A program made the position numbers and the translations under genes. From positions 1 to 39,199 of the forward strand of contig NZ_JABBJJ010000087.1 in the NCBI RefSeq assembly GCF_012933655.1: a DNA stretch of 39,199 nt, in the 5' to 3' direction. Shown here piece after piece: positions 14,849-22,875 of the stretch. The number at the start of each line of letters is the position of its first letter. Positions within the stretch are counted from its first letter, which is position 1. The stretch is from Pyxidicoccus fallax (GTDB lineage Bacteria; Myxococcota; Myxococcia; Myxococcales; Myxococcaceae). A model generated the notes under the pieces. That model did no database searches. It worked only from the letters and a program-made list of their open reading frames with translations, and was not told the DNA's origin.

Positions 14849-16069
14849 TCAGGGCACCGACGCTCGCGGAGCCCCCGCGGGCACCACGCGCGGCACGAGG
14901 AACAAGAGCCGCCCCTTCTGCTTCATCATCCCCGCGGCCAGCTCCGCGTCGGGACCGGGGCCCCAGTAGACATCCACCCGGCCCGCGCCCCGGATGGCGC
15001 CGCCCGTGTCCTGGTTGAGCACGAAGCGCGACAGCGGCCTCCACTGCACCGTCCCGTCCGTCAGCCGCACGGGGCGCTCGGTGTGGATGAAGGCCAGCCC
15101 GCCCTTCGGAAACAGCCGCGCGTCCGTGGCGATGGAGCGCCCCGGCGTCACCGGCCGCCCCAGCGAGCCCTCCGCTCCACCGCTCAGGAAACGGAAGAAC
15201 ACGTAGGACTCGTTGTAGTCGAGCACCCGGTTGCACTGCGCCGGGTTCGTCGCCAGCCAGGCGCGCAGCGCCTGCATCGACATCTGCTCCTTGGGAATCG
15301 CGCTCTCCTGGATGAGCAACGTGCCGATGCTCCGGTAGGGCCGGCCATTCGACGCCGCGTAGCCGATGCGGCGCTGGCTCCCATCCGGCAACCGCAGCGT
15401 GCCGCTGCCCTGCACCTCCGTGAAGAAGAGCGCCACCGGGTCCTTCGCCCACGCCAGCTCCAGGCCCTGGCCCTGCAGCCGTCCCCCGCGAATCTCACCG
15501 CGCGTCCAGTAGGGCACCACCTTCCGCCCGTCGAGCCGCCCGAAGATGCGCTCCGCCTTGAAGCGCTCCGCGAACGGCTCCAGCGGCACCTCGATGAGGT
15601 CCTTCGGAAGCCCGTGGATGGGCACCGTGTACTCGCCCGTCCGCGTGAGGCTCGCCTCCAGCATGGGCTCGTAGTAGCCGGTGAAGAGCACCTGGCCGTC
15701 CTCGCCTCCGGCGGCCTCCAGCGGCTCGAAGTCCACCAGCACCTGCGCGGTGAGCTCCTCGGGGGACATGCCGTCGCGGATGCGCGAGTGCAGGCGCTCC
15801 AGCGCGGTGCGCAGCTCGAAGGCGGTCACCTGCCGTGGCCCATAGACGAAGCGCTCGTCCACGGGCCGCCTGCCCAGCCACACGAGGCTCTCGGCGATGG
15901 CGGCCCGCAGCGCGGCGGGCTCGCCGTCGTCCCGCAGCGGCAGGTCGCGGGAGACTTCCACCAGCGCGTCCTCGGGCTTCGTGACAGGCGCCCGGGTGGG
16001 ACGCGGACAGGCCGAGAGGAAGAGCGTGCAGGCTGCGAGCAGGAGGACTCGGACGTGCGGCGTGGACAT
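14849..16069 (-). CDS. mltA: Membrane-bound lytic murein transglycosylase A
   Basis: A 406-residue outer-membrane lipoprotein that cleaves the glycan strand of peptidoglycan with 1,6-anhydro product formation. The signal ends at lipobox LSAC (Cys21). The MltA barrel is recognisable from VLFTGYYEPMLEAS through VPYWTRGEI, FFTEVQGSGTLRLPDG and GYAASNGRPYRSIG. It is followed by the C-terminal 3D domain with FVLNQDTGGAIRGAGRVDVYWG, which contains the conserved aspartates (catalytic Asp in QDTGG). GGGAG lies five bases before the ATG at 16069; frames further upstream have no signal peptide. It shares a 173-base divergent region with the TonB receptor gene. Assignment is secure. Confidence 0.94.
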   Translation of the reverse strand: MSTPHVRVLLLAACTLFLSACPRPTRAPVTKPEDALVEVSRDLPLRDDGEPAALRAAIAESLVWLGRRPVDERFVYGPRQVTAFELRTALERLHSRIRDGMSPEELTAQVLVDFEPLEAAGGEDGQVLFTGYYEPMLEASLTRTGEYTVPIHGLPKDLIEVPLEPFAERFKAERIFGRLDGRKVVPYWTRGEIRGGRLQGQGLELAWAKDPVALFFTEVQGSGTLRLPDGSQRRIGYAASNGRPYRSIGTLLIQESAIPKEQMSMQALRAWLATNPAQCNRVLDYNESYVFFRFLSGGAEGSLGRPVTPGRSIATDARLFPKGGLAFIHTERPVRLTDGTVQWRPLSRFVLNQDTGGAIRGAGRVDVYWGPGPDAELAAGMMKQKGRLLFLVPRVVPAGAPRASVP

Positions 16070-16242
16070 GAGGCTCCCGTACCTACCGCACCTGCCACGC
16101 CGGTGCCCATATGGGAGAGCCGTTCCCACCCGCCATGGAATGACAGGCGAAAATTGATCAAAATCGCGAGGTCGAGCGACCAATGCCACGCGTGCGGGCC
16201 GTACCTCTATCCAGGACGGCCACCCACCGGTTCCCCCCAACG

Positions 16243-19011
16243 ATGACGCGCCTCGGTCCCCTCTGCATCACCCTCCTCCTCGGCACCGCTCCGGCGCTCG
16301 CCACTTCCCAGACAGGCGCCGAAAAGGGAGAGCCCGCGGCCGTGCCGCTCGCGCCTCCCGCCTCTCAATCAGAGGCCGGGAAAGGCCAGCCCACCGCGGC
16401 ACCGCTCGCGCCTCCCACCTCCCCGTCCGGAACCGAGGCGGGCCAGCCCTCGGCGCCGCTTTCGCCTCCGTCGCTGCGTGAGGACTCCCCGGCGCACCTT
16501 CCCGAGGGCTTCGCCCTCACCGAGCCCGTGGTCGTCGAGCTGGAGCTGACGGTGAGCGAGGCCGGCGAAGTCACCGACGCGCGCCTCGTGGGCGACGCCC
16601 CGCCCGAACTCGCCGCCGCCGCGCTGCACGCCGCCACCCGCCTCCTCTTCCACCCCGCCACCTCCGGCGGTGCGCCCGTCGCGGTGCGCCTGCCCTTCTC
16701 CTATCGCTTCGAGCCCCCGGCACAGGGCCCCCGCGCGCTGCTCACCGGCCGCGTGCGGCAGAAGGGCACGCGCAAGCCGCTCGCTGGCGCCACCGTGCGC
16801 GCGAACGAGGTCACCACCGAGACGGACGCGCAGGGCCTCTTCCGCCTGGAGCTGCCCCCTGGCACCTTCATGCTGAAGGTCTCCGCCCCCGGCCACCGGC
16901 TGCTCGTGCTGAACGAGACGCTGGAGGAGCGCCAGCACCTGGACGTGCTCTACTCGCTGGAGCCGCTCTCGGTGAACCCCTATGAGACGGTGGTCCGCGC
17001 GGACCGGCCCCGTACCGAGGTCTCCCGCGTCACCCTCCACGACCAGGAGCTGCGCGAGGTGCCCGGCACCATGGGCGACCCGTTCCGCGTCGTCATGCTC
17101 ATGCCCGGCGTGACGACGCTCGCCTCCGGACTCTCGTACCCGGTGGTGCGCGGCGTGCAGCCCTCCGCGAGCGCCTTCTACGTGGACGGCGTGCGCGTGC
17201 CCTTCCTCTACCACCTCATGGTGGGCGGCGCCGTCGTCCACCCGGACCTCATCGACACGCTCGACTTCCAGGTGGGCGTGCCCTCCGCGCGCTACGGCAG
17301 CCTCCTGGGAGGCGCGGTGGATGCCCATGTCAGCCGCCCGCGCGAGAAGAGCCTGCGCGGCAGCGCCTACGCCGACCTCATCAACAGCGGCGTCTTCATC
17401 GAGGTGCCCTTCGAGGAGACGGGCACCACCGTCACCGCCGCCGCCCGCGTCAGCTACACCGGCCTCATCGTCACCCGCATCGCCAACAGCCTCACCGGCC
17501 CCGAGTCCTATTCGGTCGGTGGAAAGACGTACACGGACCCGGGTGAGCCCAAGCTGTATGCCGACTACTGGGACTACCAGGCCCGGGTGGAGCAGCGCGT
17601 GGGCGAGGGACGGCTGCGGCTGCTCGCGCTCGGCACGTCGGACGCGGTGGGCATGACGGCGCGCATCCCCGAGCAGGACTCCGGCGGCGTGGGACTGCTC
17701 TTCCACCGCGTGGACCTGCGCGGCCGCCATCCCTTCGCCGGCGGCGAGGCGGAGCTGGGGCTGACGCTCGGGTATGACCGGCTGGGCATCAACTTCTCCC
17801 AAGGCGCCGACAACCCGGGCAGCTACGAGCTGCGGCAGGGCAGCGTGGCGCTGCGCGCGGGCTACACGCGCGAGCTGTCCCCGGCGCTCGCCCTGGAGCT
17901 CTTCGGTCAGCTGGAGCGCAGGAACGCGGACCTCGTGGCCACCGGCCTCTTCCGCCCCGTCGGCCCCATCGACGGAAGGGACGCCTACAACCGCTCGGGC
18001 ATCCTGGCCACCTTCGCGGGCGTGGGCGCGCAGCTCACGGTGAAGCCTGGCGCGCGCTGGACGCTGGTGCCGGGCGTGCGGCTGGACAGCTATCACGGCT
18101 TCGGGCTCGACACGCACGTGGCCGTGGAGCCCCGGCTCGCGGTGCGCCACGCGCTCACGGACGCGCTCACCCTCAAGGCCGGCGCGGGCCTCTATCACCA
18201 GCCCGCCACCGTGCTGCTGCCCGTGCCCGCCGGCGAGATGCTCGCGCTGGAGCGCGGCCTGCAGCGCGCGGTGCAGCTCTCCACGGGCGCGGAGTGGCGG
18301 CCGTCTCCGGAGATGGAGCTGTCCGCGGAGGCCTACTTCAACCCGCTGGTGCGCACGCTGGAGTTCAACTTCGAGGACGTGGTGAGCAACGTGCGCCGCC
18401 GCGGGCTGGAGGCCGCGGACGTCCAGGGCCGCGGCTACACCTACGGCCTGGAGCTGATGGCGCGCCGGCCGCTCGGGCGCCGCTGGTTCGGCTGGGTCAC
18501 CTATGGCTTCAACCAGAGCCGCCGCTTCGAGCGCTACTCGCGGCTGGGCCCCCAGGGCGAGGAGCTCGGGCAGGCGGAGGGCTACCTGCCCTACGTCTTC
18601 GAGCAGGCGCACTCGGTGAACGCCGCGCTCAGCTACCGCTTCGACTTCGTCACCCTCGGCGCGGTGGCGCACTTCAACACCGGCCGGCCGGAGAGCGGAC
18701 AGTTCGGCTACCGCACCCGGCGCGAGGGCACCAACGCGGACGGCGAGGCGGAGTGGATGCCCGTGGACCGCGGCTCGGTGGACCGGCTGCCGCCCTTCTT
18801 CCGGCTCGACGTGCGCGCCTCGCACAGCTGGGTGTTCGAGAACTTCGTGCTCGACGCCTACCTGGACGTCTTCAACGTCACGGCGCGCAGCGAGGTGCTG
18901 GCTTTCGAGTACGGCTACGGGGCGCCCCCGGGGCAGCCCGTGCGGCCGAAGAAGACGAAGGTTGGCTTCCCGGTGATTCTGCCCACCCTCGGTGCGAAGG
19001 GAACCTTCTGA
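16243..19011 (+). CDS. TonB-dependent outer-membrane receptor with N-terminal TonB-C-like and carboxypeptidase-like domains
   Basis: A 922-residue outer-membrane beta-barrel. The signal peptide is residues 1-20 (start MTRLGPL). Residues 21-80 are Pro/Ala-rich, with three degenerate repeats of a PLAPP type. About 86-157 resemble the TonB/TolA C-terminal domain (VVVELELTVSEAGEVTDARL, AAALHAATRLLFHPAT). About 166-240 are a carboxypeptidase-regulatory-like beta domain (LLTGRVRQKGTRKPLAGATV). About 247-365 are the plug (RADRPRTEVSRVTL, MPGVTTLASG, VVRGVQPSASAFYVDG, YGSLLGGAVDAHV). The remainder is the barrel, ending in a strand near VILPTLGAKGTF; the final residue is aromatic, as required for BAM recognition. 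The ligand is not evident. A TonB-C-type domain on the receptor itself is unusual. The next gene starts two bases after this stop. Confidence 0.88.
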   Translation: MTRLGPLCITLLLGTAPALATSQTGAEKGEPAAVPLAPPASQSEAGKGQPTAAPLAPPTSPSGTEAGQPSAPLSPPSLREDSPAHLPEGFALTEPVVVELELTVSEAGEVTDARLVGDAPPELAAAALHAATRLLFHPATSGGAPVAVRLPFSYRFEPPAQGPRALLTGRVRQKGTRKPLAGATVRANEVTTETDAQGLFRLELPPGTFMLKVSAPGHRLLVLNETLEERQHLDVLYSLEPLSVNPYETVVRADRPRTEVSRVTLHDQELREVPGTMGDPFRVVMLMPGVTTLASGLSYPVVRGVQPSASAFYVDGVRVPFLYHLMVGGAVVHPDLIDTLDFQVGVPSARYGSLLGGAVDAHVSRPREKSLRGSAYADLINSGVFIEVPFEETGTTVTAAARVSYTGLIVTRIANSLTGPESYSVGGKTYTDPGEPKLYADYWDYQARVEQRVGEGRLRLLALGTSDAVGMTARIPEQDSGGVGLLFHRVDLRGRHPFAGGEAELGLTLGYDRLGINFSQGADNPGSYELRQGSVALRAGYTRELSPALALELFGQLERRNADLVATGLFRPVGPIDGRDAYNRSGILATFAGVGAQLTVKPGARWTLVPGVRLDSYHGFGLDTHVAVEPRLAVRHALTDALTLKAGAGLYHQPATVLLPVPAGEMLALERGLQRAVQLSTGAEWRPSPEMELSAEAYFNPLVRTLEFNFEDVVSNVRRRGLEAADVQGRGYTYGLELMARRPLGRRWFGWVTYGFNQSRRFERYSRLGPQGEELGQAEGYLPYVFEQAHSVNAALSYRFDFVTLGAVAHFNTGRPESGQFGYRTRREGTNADGEAEWMPVDRGSVDRLPPFFRLDVRASHSWVFENFVLDAYLDVFNVTARSEVLAFEYGYGAPPGQPVRPKKTKVGFPVILPTLGAKGTF

Positions 19012-19013
19012 CC

Positions 19014-20225
19014 ATGCGCCCCCTCACGCTCCTCCTCCCGTGTCTCGCCCTGAGCGGCTGCATGCTGGAGCCCGATGACCCCGTCTACCTCTCCGGCACC
19101 GTGCTGGAGGCGGATGGGACGCCGTGGCGTGGCGGCCCGCTCACGCTGATGCGGCCGCGCAAGGTCAACATCCGCCTCAACGAGTACCGCGCCGAGGTCT
19201 GGGACACCCGCTACGAGCCCTGGGCCGAGGTGACGCCCGGCGCGGACGGCCTCTTCCTCCATGCGCTCCAAGCGCGTGACACGGGTGCCGACGAATTGGA
19301 GCGCCCCCACCCCTGGACGGACCTCACCTCGTTCCAGCTCCACCTGCCTCCTCGGGAGGACGGCGGCCGGGACTTCCTCTGGTTCCAGGCGAAGTTCGAC
19401 GCGGACCTGCCGCCGCTGCGCCCCTGGGCCAGCAGCCTCCGCGCCGAGGCAGCGGAGGGTGGGGTGCGGCTGTCGTGGGATGCCGTGCAGCCCACGGCGG
19501 ACATCCCGGAGCCGAAGTACTTCATGCTGCTCCAGGGGGAGCAGGGCATCGCCTGGGTCGCCGAGACGCGAAGCGGTGAGCCCTGGGTGGGCCCGGAGCT
19601 GCTGGAGGACTTCACCGACGGCCGGGCGCGCGTGCAGGCCGTCGCCCGGGGTGACCGCACCTGGGTCCAGCAGACGATGCTCTACAACGCGGTGTCCGAG
19701 TCGCCGCCCCTGCCCCTGCCCTTCGCGGGCGAGGTTCCCGCCAGCCGGGGCGCACCGTGCTCCGTGATGGGAGACGCTCCCCTCCAGCCCTGTCCCTTCA
19801 CGGACGGCAAGCTCGCGACGCTCAGGGTGCCCTATTCCGGAAACCGGCTTGCCCAGGAGGTCACCGTCCTCCTGCCAGAGCCCGTGCGCCCCCGGCGGGT
19901 CGTCGTCCGGGGACTGCTGGGTGCCGGCCCCACGGAAGTGGTACACGCGGAGGGCTCGATGGACGGCGTGACATGGCTGCCGCTGGGAGAGAGCCCGCCC
20001 CTGCCGGACCTCTACTCGATTCCGTACACGGACGACCCGGCCACCGTGTTCGACACCGAGCGCTTCGTCGACGTGTTGGTGCCGGAGGAGGCCCCTGCCG
20101 TGAGGCAGGTGCGTGTGTGGGCAACCGCGACCTTCAGCGAGGCGCCGCCTCCCGGAACGCAACCCCGGGCCAGCATCTCGCAGCTGCGCGAGGTGTCCGT
20201 CTTCGCCGCGCCTGACGCGGACTGA
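19014..20225 (+). CDS. Lipoprotein coupled to the TonB-dependent receptor
   Basis: A 403-residue lipoprotein with a short signal and lipobox LSGC (Cys16), starting two bases after the receptor stop, so the pair is an operon. The mature part opens with a carboxypeptidase-regulatory/greedy-sugar-binding-like beta motif (YLSGTVLEADGTPWRGGPLTL). The middle has a fibronectin-III-like segment (LRAEAAEGGVRLSWDAVQPT). A C-terminal beta-sandwich contains EGSMDGVTWLPLGE, typical of discoidin/F5-F8-type sandwiches, followed by VRVWATATF. I do not know a named family. By position it could be a surface substrate-capture partner of the receptor, like SusD-class lipoproteins in role but not in sequence. It ends 158 bases before the next gene. 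Confidence 0.75.
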   Translation: MRPLTLLLPCLALSGCMLEPDDPVYLSGTVLEADGTPWRGGPLTLMRPRKVNIRLNEYRAEVWDTRYEPWAEVTPGADGLFLHALQARDTGADELERPHPWTDLTSFQLHLPPREDGGRDFLWFQAKFDADLPPLRPWASSLRAEAAEGGVRLSWDAVQPTADIPEPKYFMLLQGEQGIAWVAETRSGEPWVGPELLEDFTDGRARVQAVARGDRTWVQQTMLYNAVSESPPLPLPFAGEVPASRGAPCSVMGDAPLQPCPFTDGKLATLRVPYSGNRLAQEVTVLLPEPVRPRRVVVRGLLGAGPTEVVHAEGSMDGVTWLPLGESPPLPDLYSIPYTDDPATVFDTERFVDVLVPEEAPAVRQVRVWATATFSEAPPPGTQPRASISQLREVSVFAAPDAD

Positions 20226-20383
20226 ACCTTCCCGAGTCATCGGAAAAGGCATTTGCCTCGGCCCGCGGTGCATCTCCCCGTTGGCTGGCCCGCACCCGCA
20301 CCGACACGGGACTCCGCGCGGCGACACCGCGTCCCTACGCTGCGCGTGGGATTGGCGTGCGGCGCACGCATGGGAGGCGGAAG

Positions 20384-20869
20384 ATGATGCAGGAGCGGAG
20401 CGGTGAGGAGACGCGCGGCGAGGACGTGCGGGTAACACCCCAGGGCATCGCGGACACGGTGGCGTCTGGACGCGGCGGCACTCCGGTGGGCGGGCGCCGG
20501 GGGCTCAGCCGCGCGGAGGTGACGCAGCGGAGTGGCTCGCCGCGCGCGGCGGGTGCCGGCTCGAAGCAGCCCACGAAGCGCAAGTCCGTGAAGCAGAAGG
20601 CGAAGCGGGCCGCGGCCGCCGCCAGCATGGGCACCCGTGCCCGCACGGCGACGACGCGTACCACGGGTACCACCGGCACCCGCGCGGCCACGAAGCGCAC
20701 CACGGGGACCGGAACCCGCGCGACGGCGACGCGCACCACGGGCACCAAGGCGGTGAAGAAGGCCAGCGGAGGCGTCGCCGCGCGCAAGGCGGCCGCGACG
20801 AAGAACACCGCCGCCAAGCGCGCCTCCAAGTCGGGGGCCACGCGCCGCCGCGTCCACCAGCGGCACTGA
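20384..20869 (+). CDS. Basic histone-like Ala/Thr/Arg/Lys-rich protein
   Basis: A 161-residue, strongly basic, low-complexity protein. After a 65-residue mixed N-terminus (GLSRAEVTQRSGSP), the rest is almost only A, T, R, K, G and S. It includes a Lys/Arg patch (KQPTKRKSVKQKAKR) and imperfect repeats around TRTTGT, TKRTTGT and TKAVKKA, ending RRRVHQRH. Such tails occur in bacterial histone-H1-like proteins (HC1/HC2, AlgP, PhaF tails), which bind DNA or polyphosphate nonspecifically. GGGAGG lies six bases before the ATG at 20384. It probably affects chromosome or spore DNA packing, an inference from composition. The repetitive frame is expected to vary between strains. It is convergent with the HSDL2-like gene. 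Confidence 0.7.
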   Translation: MMQERSGEETRGEDVRVTPQGIADTVASGRGGTPVGGRRGLSRAEVTQRSGSPRAAGAGSKQPTKRKSVKQKAKRAAAAASMGTRARTATTRTTGTTGTRAATKRTTGTGTRATATRTTGTKAVKKASGGVAARKAAATKNTAAKRASKSGATRRRVHQRH

Positions 20870-20895
20870 GCGCGCGGGCAGCAGGGGCCGGACAT

Positions 20896-21022
20896 GACGG
20901 CGGCCTCCACGCGCCAGGCGCACGTGCAACGCAAGGGGCCACCACGGACGGCGGCCTCCACGCGCCAGACGCTCGTGCAACGCGAGGGGCCACCACGGAC
21001 GGCGGCCTCCCACGCGCCGGGC
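20896..21022. repeat. 51-bp tandem repeat, about 2.5 copies
   Basis: Units start at 20896, 20947 and 20998 (partial), each opening GACGGCGGCCTCCACGCGCC. The two full copies differ at only a few positions. The array fills the gap between two convergent genes. The unit length is a multiple of three, so frames crossing it show a 17-residue protein repeat, but I see no gene there. Confidence 0.85.
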
Positions 21023-21026
21023 GTCT

Positions 21027-21848
21027 TCAGATGAAGTAGTCGGGGAGCAGCTCCGCTCCGGGCACCATCTGGTACTTCGCGAAGTCCGTCACGCCCTCGG
21101 CGCGGAGCACGTCCTCGTCGATGCAGAAGTTGCCGGTGAACTGGCGGCTGGGCTTCGTGAGGATGGCGTAGGCCGCGTCCGCCATGATTTCCGGCGTGCG
21201 GCAACCGCGGATGGTCTCATCCCCGCCCAGCAGGTTCTGCACGGCGGCGGTGGCGATGACGGTGCGCGGCCAGATGGCGTTGACCGCGATGCCGTCCGAC
21301 TTGAGCTCCTCGGCCATACCGAGCACGCACATGCTCATGCCGAACTTGGCCATGGTGTACGCGACGTGGGGCGCGAACCAGCGCGCCTCCATGTTCAGCG
21401 GCGGCGAGTTGTTGAGGATATGCGGGTTGCTGGACTTCTTGAGGTACGGGATGCACGCCTGCGAGCATGCGAAGGTCCCGCGCGTGTTGATGCCGTGCAT
21501 CAGGTCGAAGCGCTTCATCGGCGTCTCGACGGTGCCGGTGAGGCTGATGGCGCTGGCGTTGTTCACCAGGATGTCGATGCCGCCGAAGGTCTCCACCGCC
21601 TTCGCCACCGCGGCGGCAATCTGGTTCTCGTCGCGGATGTCCACCATGCACGGCAGCGCCCTGCCGCCGGCCTTCTCGATTTCCTCCGCGGCCGTGTAGA
21701 TGGTGCCGGGGAGCTTGGGGTGCGGCTCCGTCGTCTTCGCGGCGATGACGATGTTCGCACCGTCCCGAGCGGCCCGGAGTGCGATGGCCTTGCCGATGCC
21801 ACGGCTGGCACCGGTGATGAAGAGCGTCTTTCCCTTGAGCGTAGGCAT
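21027..21848 (-). CDS. HSDL2-like short-chain dehydrogenase
   Basis: A 273-residue SDR that closely follows animal hydroxysteroid dehydrogenase-like protein 2. Shared landmarks are TGASRGIGKAIALRAARDGA with IVIAAKTTEPHPKLPGTIY, NNASAISLTGT, ACIPYLKKSSNPHILN, PPLNMEARWF, VAYTMAKFGMSM (catalytic Tyr and Lys) and FTGNFCIDEDVLR. The Rossmann glycine motif is at residues 12-19. It lacks the C-terminal SCP2 sterol-carrier domain of the animal protein. The family is linked to peroxisomal or mitochondrial lipid metabolism in animals; in bacteria it is likely an acyl or steroid-like NADP oxidoreductase. AGGA precedes the ATG. The LysR gene lies 49 bases upstream on the same strand. Confidence 0.9.
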   Translation of the reverse strand: MPTLKGKTLFITGASRGIGKAIALRAARDGANIVIAAKTTEPHPKLPGTIYTAAEEIEKAGGRALPCMVDIRDENQIAAAVAKAVETFGGIDILVNNASAISLTGTVETPMKRFDLMHGINTRGTFACSQACIPYLKKSSNPHILNNSPPLNMEARWFAPHVAYTMAKFGMSMCVLGMAEELKSDGIAVNAIWPRTVIATAAVQNLLGGDETIRGCRTPEIMADAAYAILTKPSRQFTGNFCIDEDVLRAEGVTDFAKYQMVPGAELLPDYFI

Positions 21849-21897
21849 GAGGGTTTCCTAGCGCCGAGGCCGCCACCAGGTCCAGTCCCGGGCGCGC

Positions 21898-22782
21898 TCA
21901 CCGCCGCTTCGTGTACTCCAGCTCCTCCACCAGCAGCTCCGACACCTTGCGCACGCGGGGGATGTCCAGCGCCGACTTCGCGCACACCAGGTGCACCTGG
22001 CCCGTCGCGTACGGCCCCAGGTCGATGTCCAGCGGCACCAGCCCGCGGTCCTGGCTGAAGCGGTGCCTGACGTCGGCCAGCACCATCGCGCCAACGCCCG
22101 CCTGGGCCGCCGCCACCATCACCAGGAAGTTGTCCGTCGTGAAGACGGGCTTGAAGTCCGGGATGAGCGACTCGAGCTGCGGGTTGGGTGTCACCGCCTC
22201 GAACGGAGGCGACCACGCCACCCAGGGAAGCTGCTGGAGCGTCGGCTTCCTGGGCAGCTTCGCCTTGAGCGCCTTGGAGACGAACACGGCGTTGCGGGTC
22301 TCCAGCGTGTAGACGAGCTTCAGGTCCGCGTTCGTCGGCGGACGGGTGCGCAGGGCGAGGTCCGCCTCTCCGCGCGCCAGGTCGAGGTACTGGACCGTGG
22401 ACAGCACCTCCAGCCGCAGGCCCGGGTGCTTGCGCGACACGTGGCCCGCGAAGGGCGCGAGGACGTCGAAGCACGTGTACGGGCTCCCCGTCACGCGCAC
22501 CAGCCCGCGCGGCGAGTTGTCCGCCGACTCCGCCGCGCGGTGCAGCTCGCCCGCCCACTCCGCCATCTTCTTCGCCGGCGGCACCAGCCGCTCTCCCGCC
22601 GCCGTCAGCGCCGCGCCGTCCGCGCTCCGGCGGAACAGCGTGGCCCCCACCGCGTACTCCAGCGCCGCCAGCCGCCGGCTCACCGTGGGCTGGCCGATGC
22701 GCAGCCGCCGCGCCGCCCCGCTGAAGCTGCCCGTCTCCGCGATGGCCAGGAACAGCCGCGCGTCATCCCAGGAGATATCCAT
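21898..22782 (-). CDS. LysR-family transcriptional regulator
   Basis: A 294-residue LysR-type regulator. The N-terminal winged helix-turn-helix spans about residues 4-62, with GSFSGAARRLRIGQPTVSRR as the helix-turn-helix and LEYAVGATLFRR as the wing. The effector-binding periplasmic-protein-like domain fills the rest (RGLVRVTGSPYTCFDVLAPF, ARGEADLALRTRPP, AAAQAGVGAMVLADV). It is divergent from the metallo-beta-lactamase-fold gene at 22876, with a 93-base shared region, the usual layout for a LysR regulator and its target. It also precedes the HSDL2-like SDR on its own strand. Likely targets are therefore one or both; the inducer is unknown. Confidence 0.92.
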   Translation of the reverse strand: MDISWDDARLFLAIAETGSFSGAARRLRIGQPTVSRRLAALEYAVGATLFRRSADGAALTAAGERLVPPAKKMAEWAGELHRAAESADNSPRGLVRVTGSPYTCFDVLAPFAGHVSRKHPGLRLEVLSTVQYLDLARGEADLALRTRPPTNADLKLVYTLETRNAVFVSKALKAKLPRKPTLQQLPWVAWSPPFEAVTPNPQLESLIPDFKPVFTTDNFLVMVAAAQAGVGAMVLADVRHRFSQDRGLVPLDIDLGPYATGQVHLVCAKSALDIPRVRKVSELLVEELEYTKRR

Positions 22783-22875
22783 TTTCGCATGACCCCATGG
22801 CGGAATCGCTGTTTCCCATCCATTCTGGCATCGCTATCTCTCGCGTGTCTCGACGTCCTTCACGGAGCACGCCTC

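Noticed and set aside
16369..18825. An 818-codon minus-strand frame opposite the TonB-dependent receptor
   Set aside because: His/Arg/Gly/Ala-rich composition, no recognisable motif, fully antisense to a well-supported receptor gene.
20896..21022. CRISPR-like array
   Set aside because: Units are directly adjacent with no unique spacers, and only about 2.5 copies are present.
20237..21204. Minus-strand frames crossing the 51-bp repeat, showing a 17-residue repeat
   Set aside because: The repetition follows from the DNA repeat length; the frames overlap two better-supported genes and have Arg/Ala-rich noise elsewhere.
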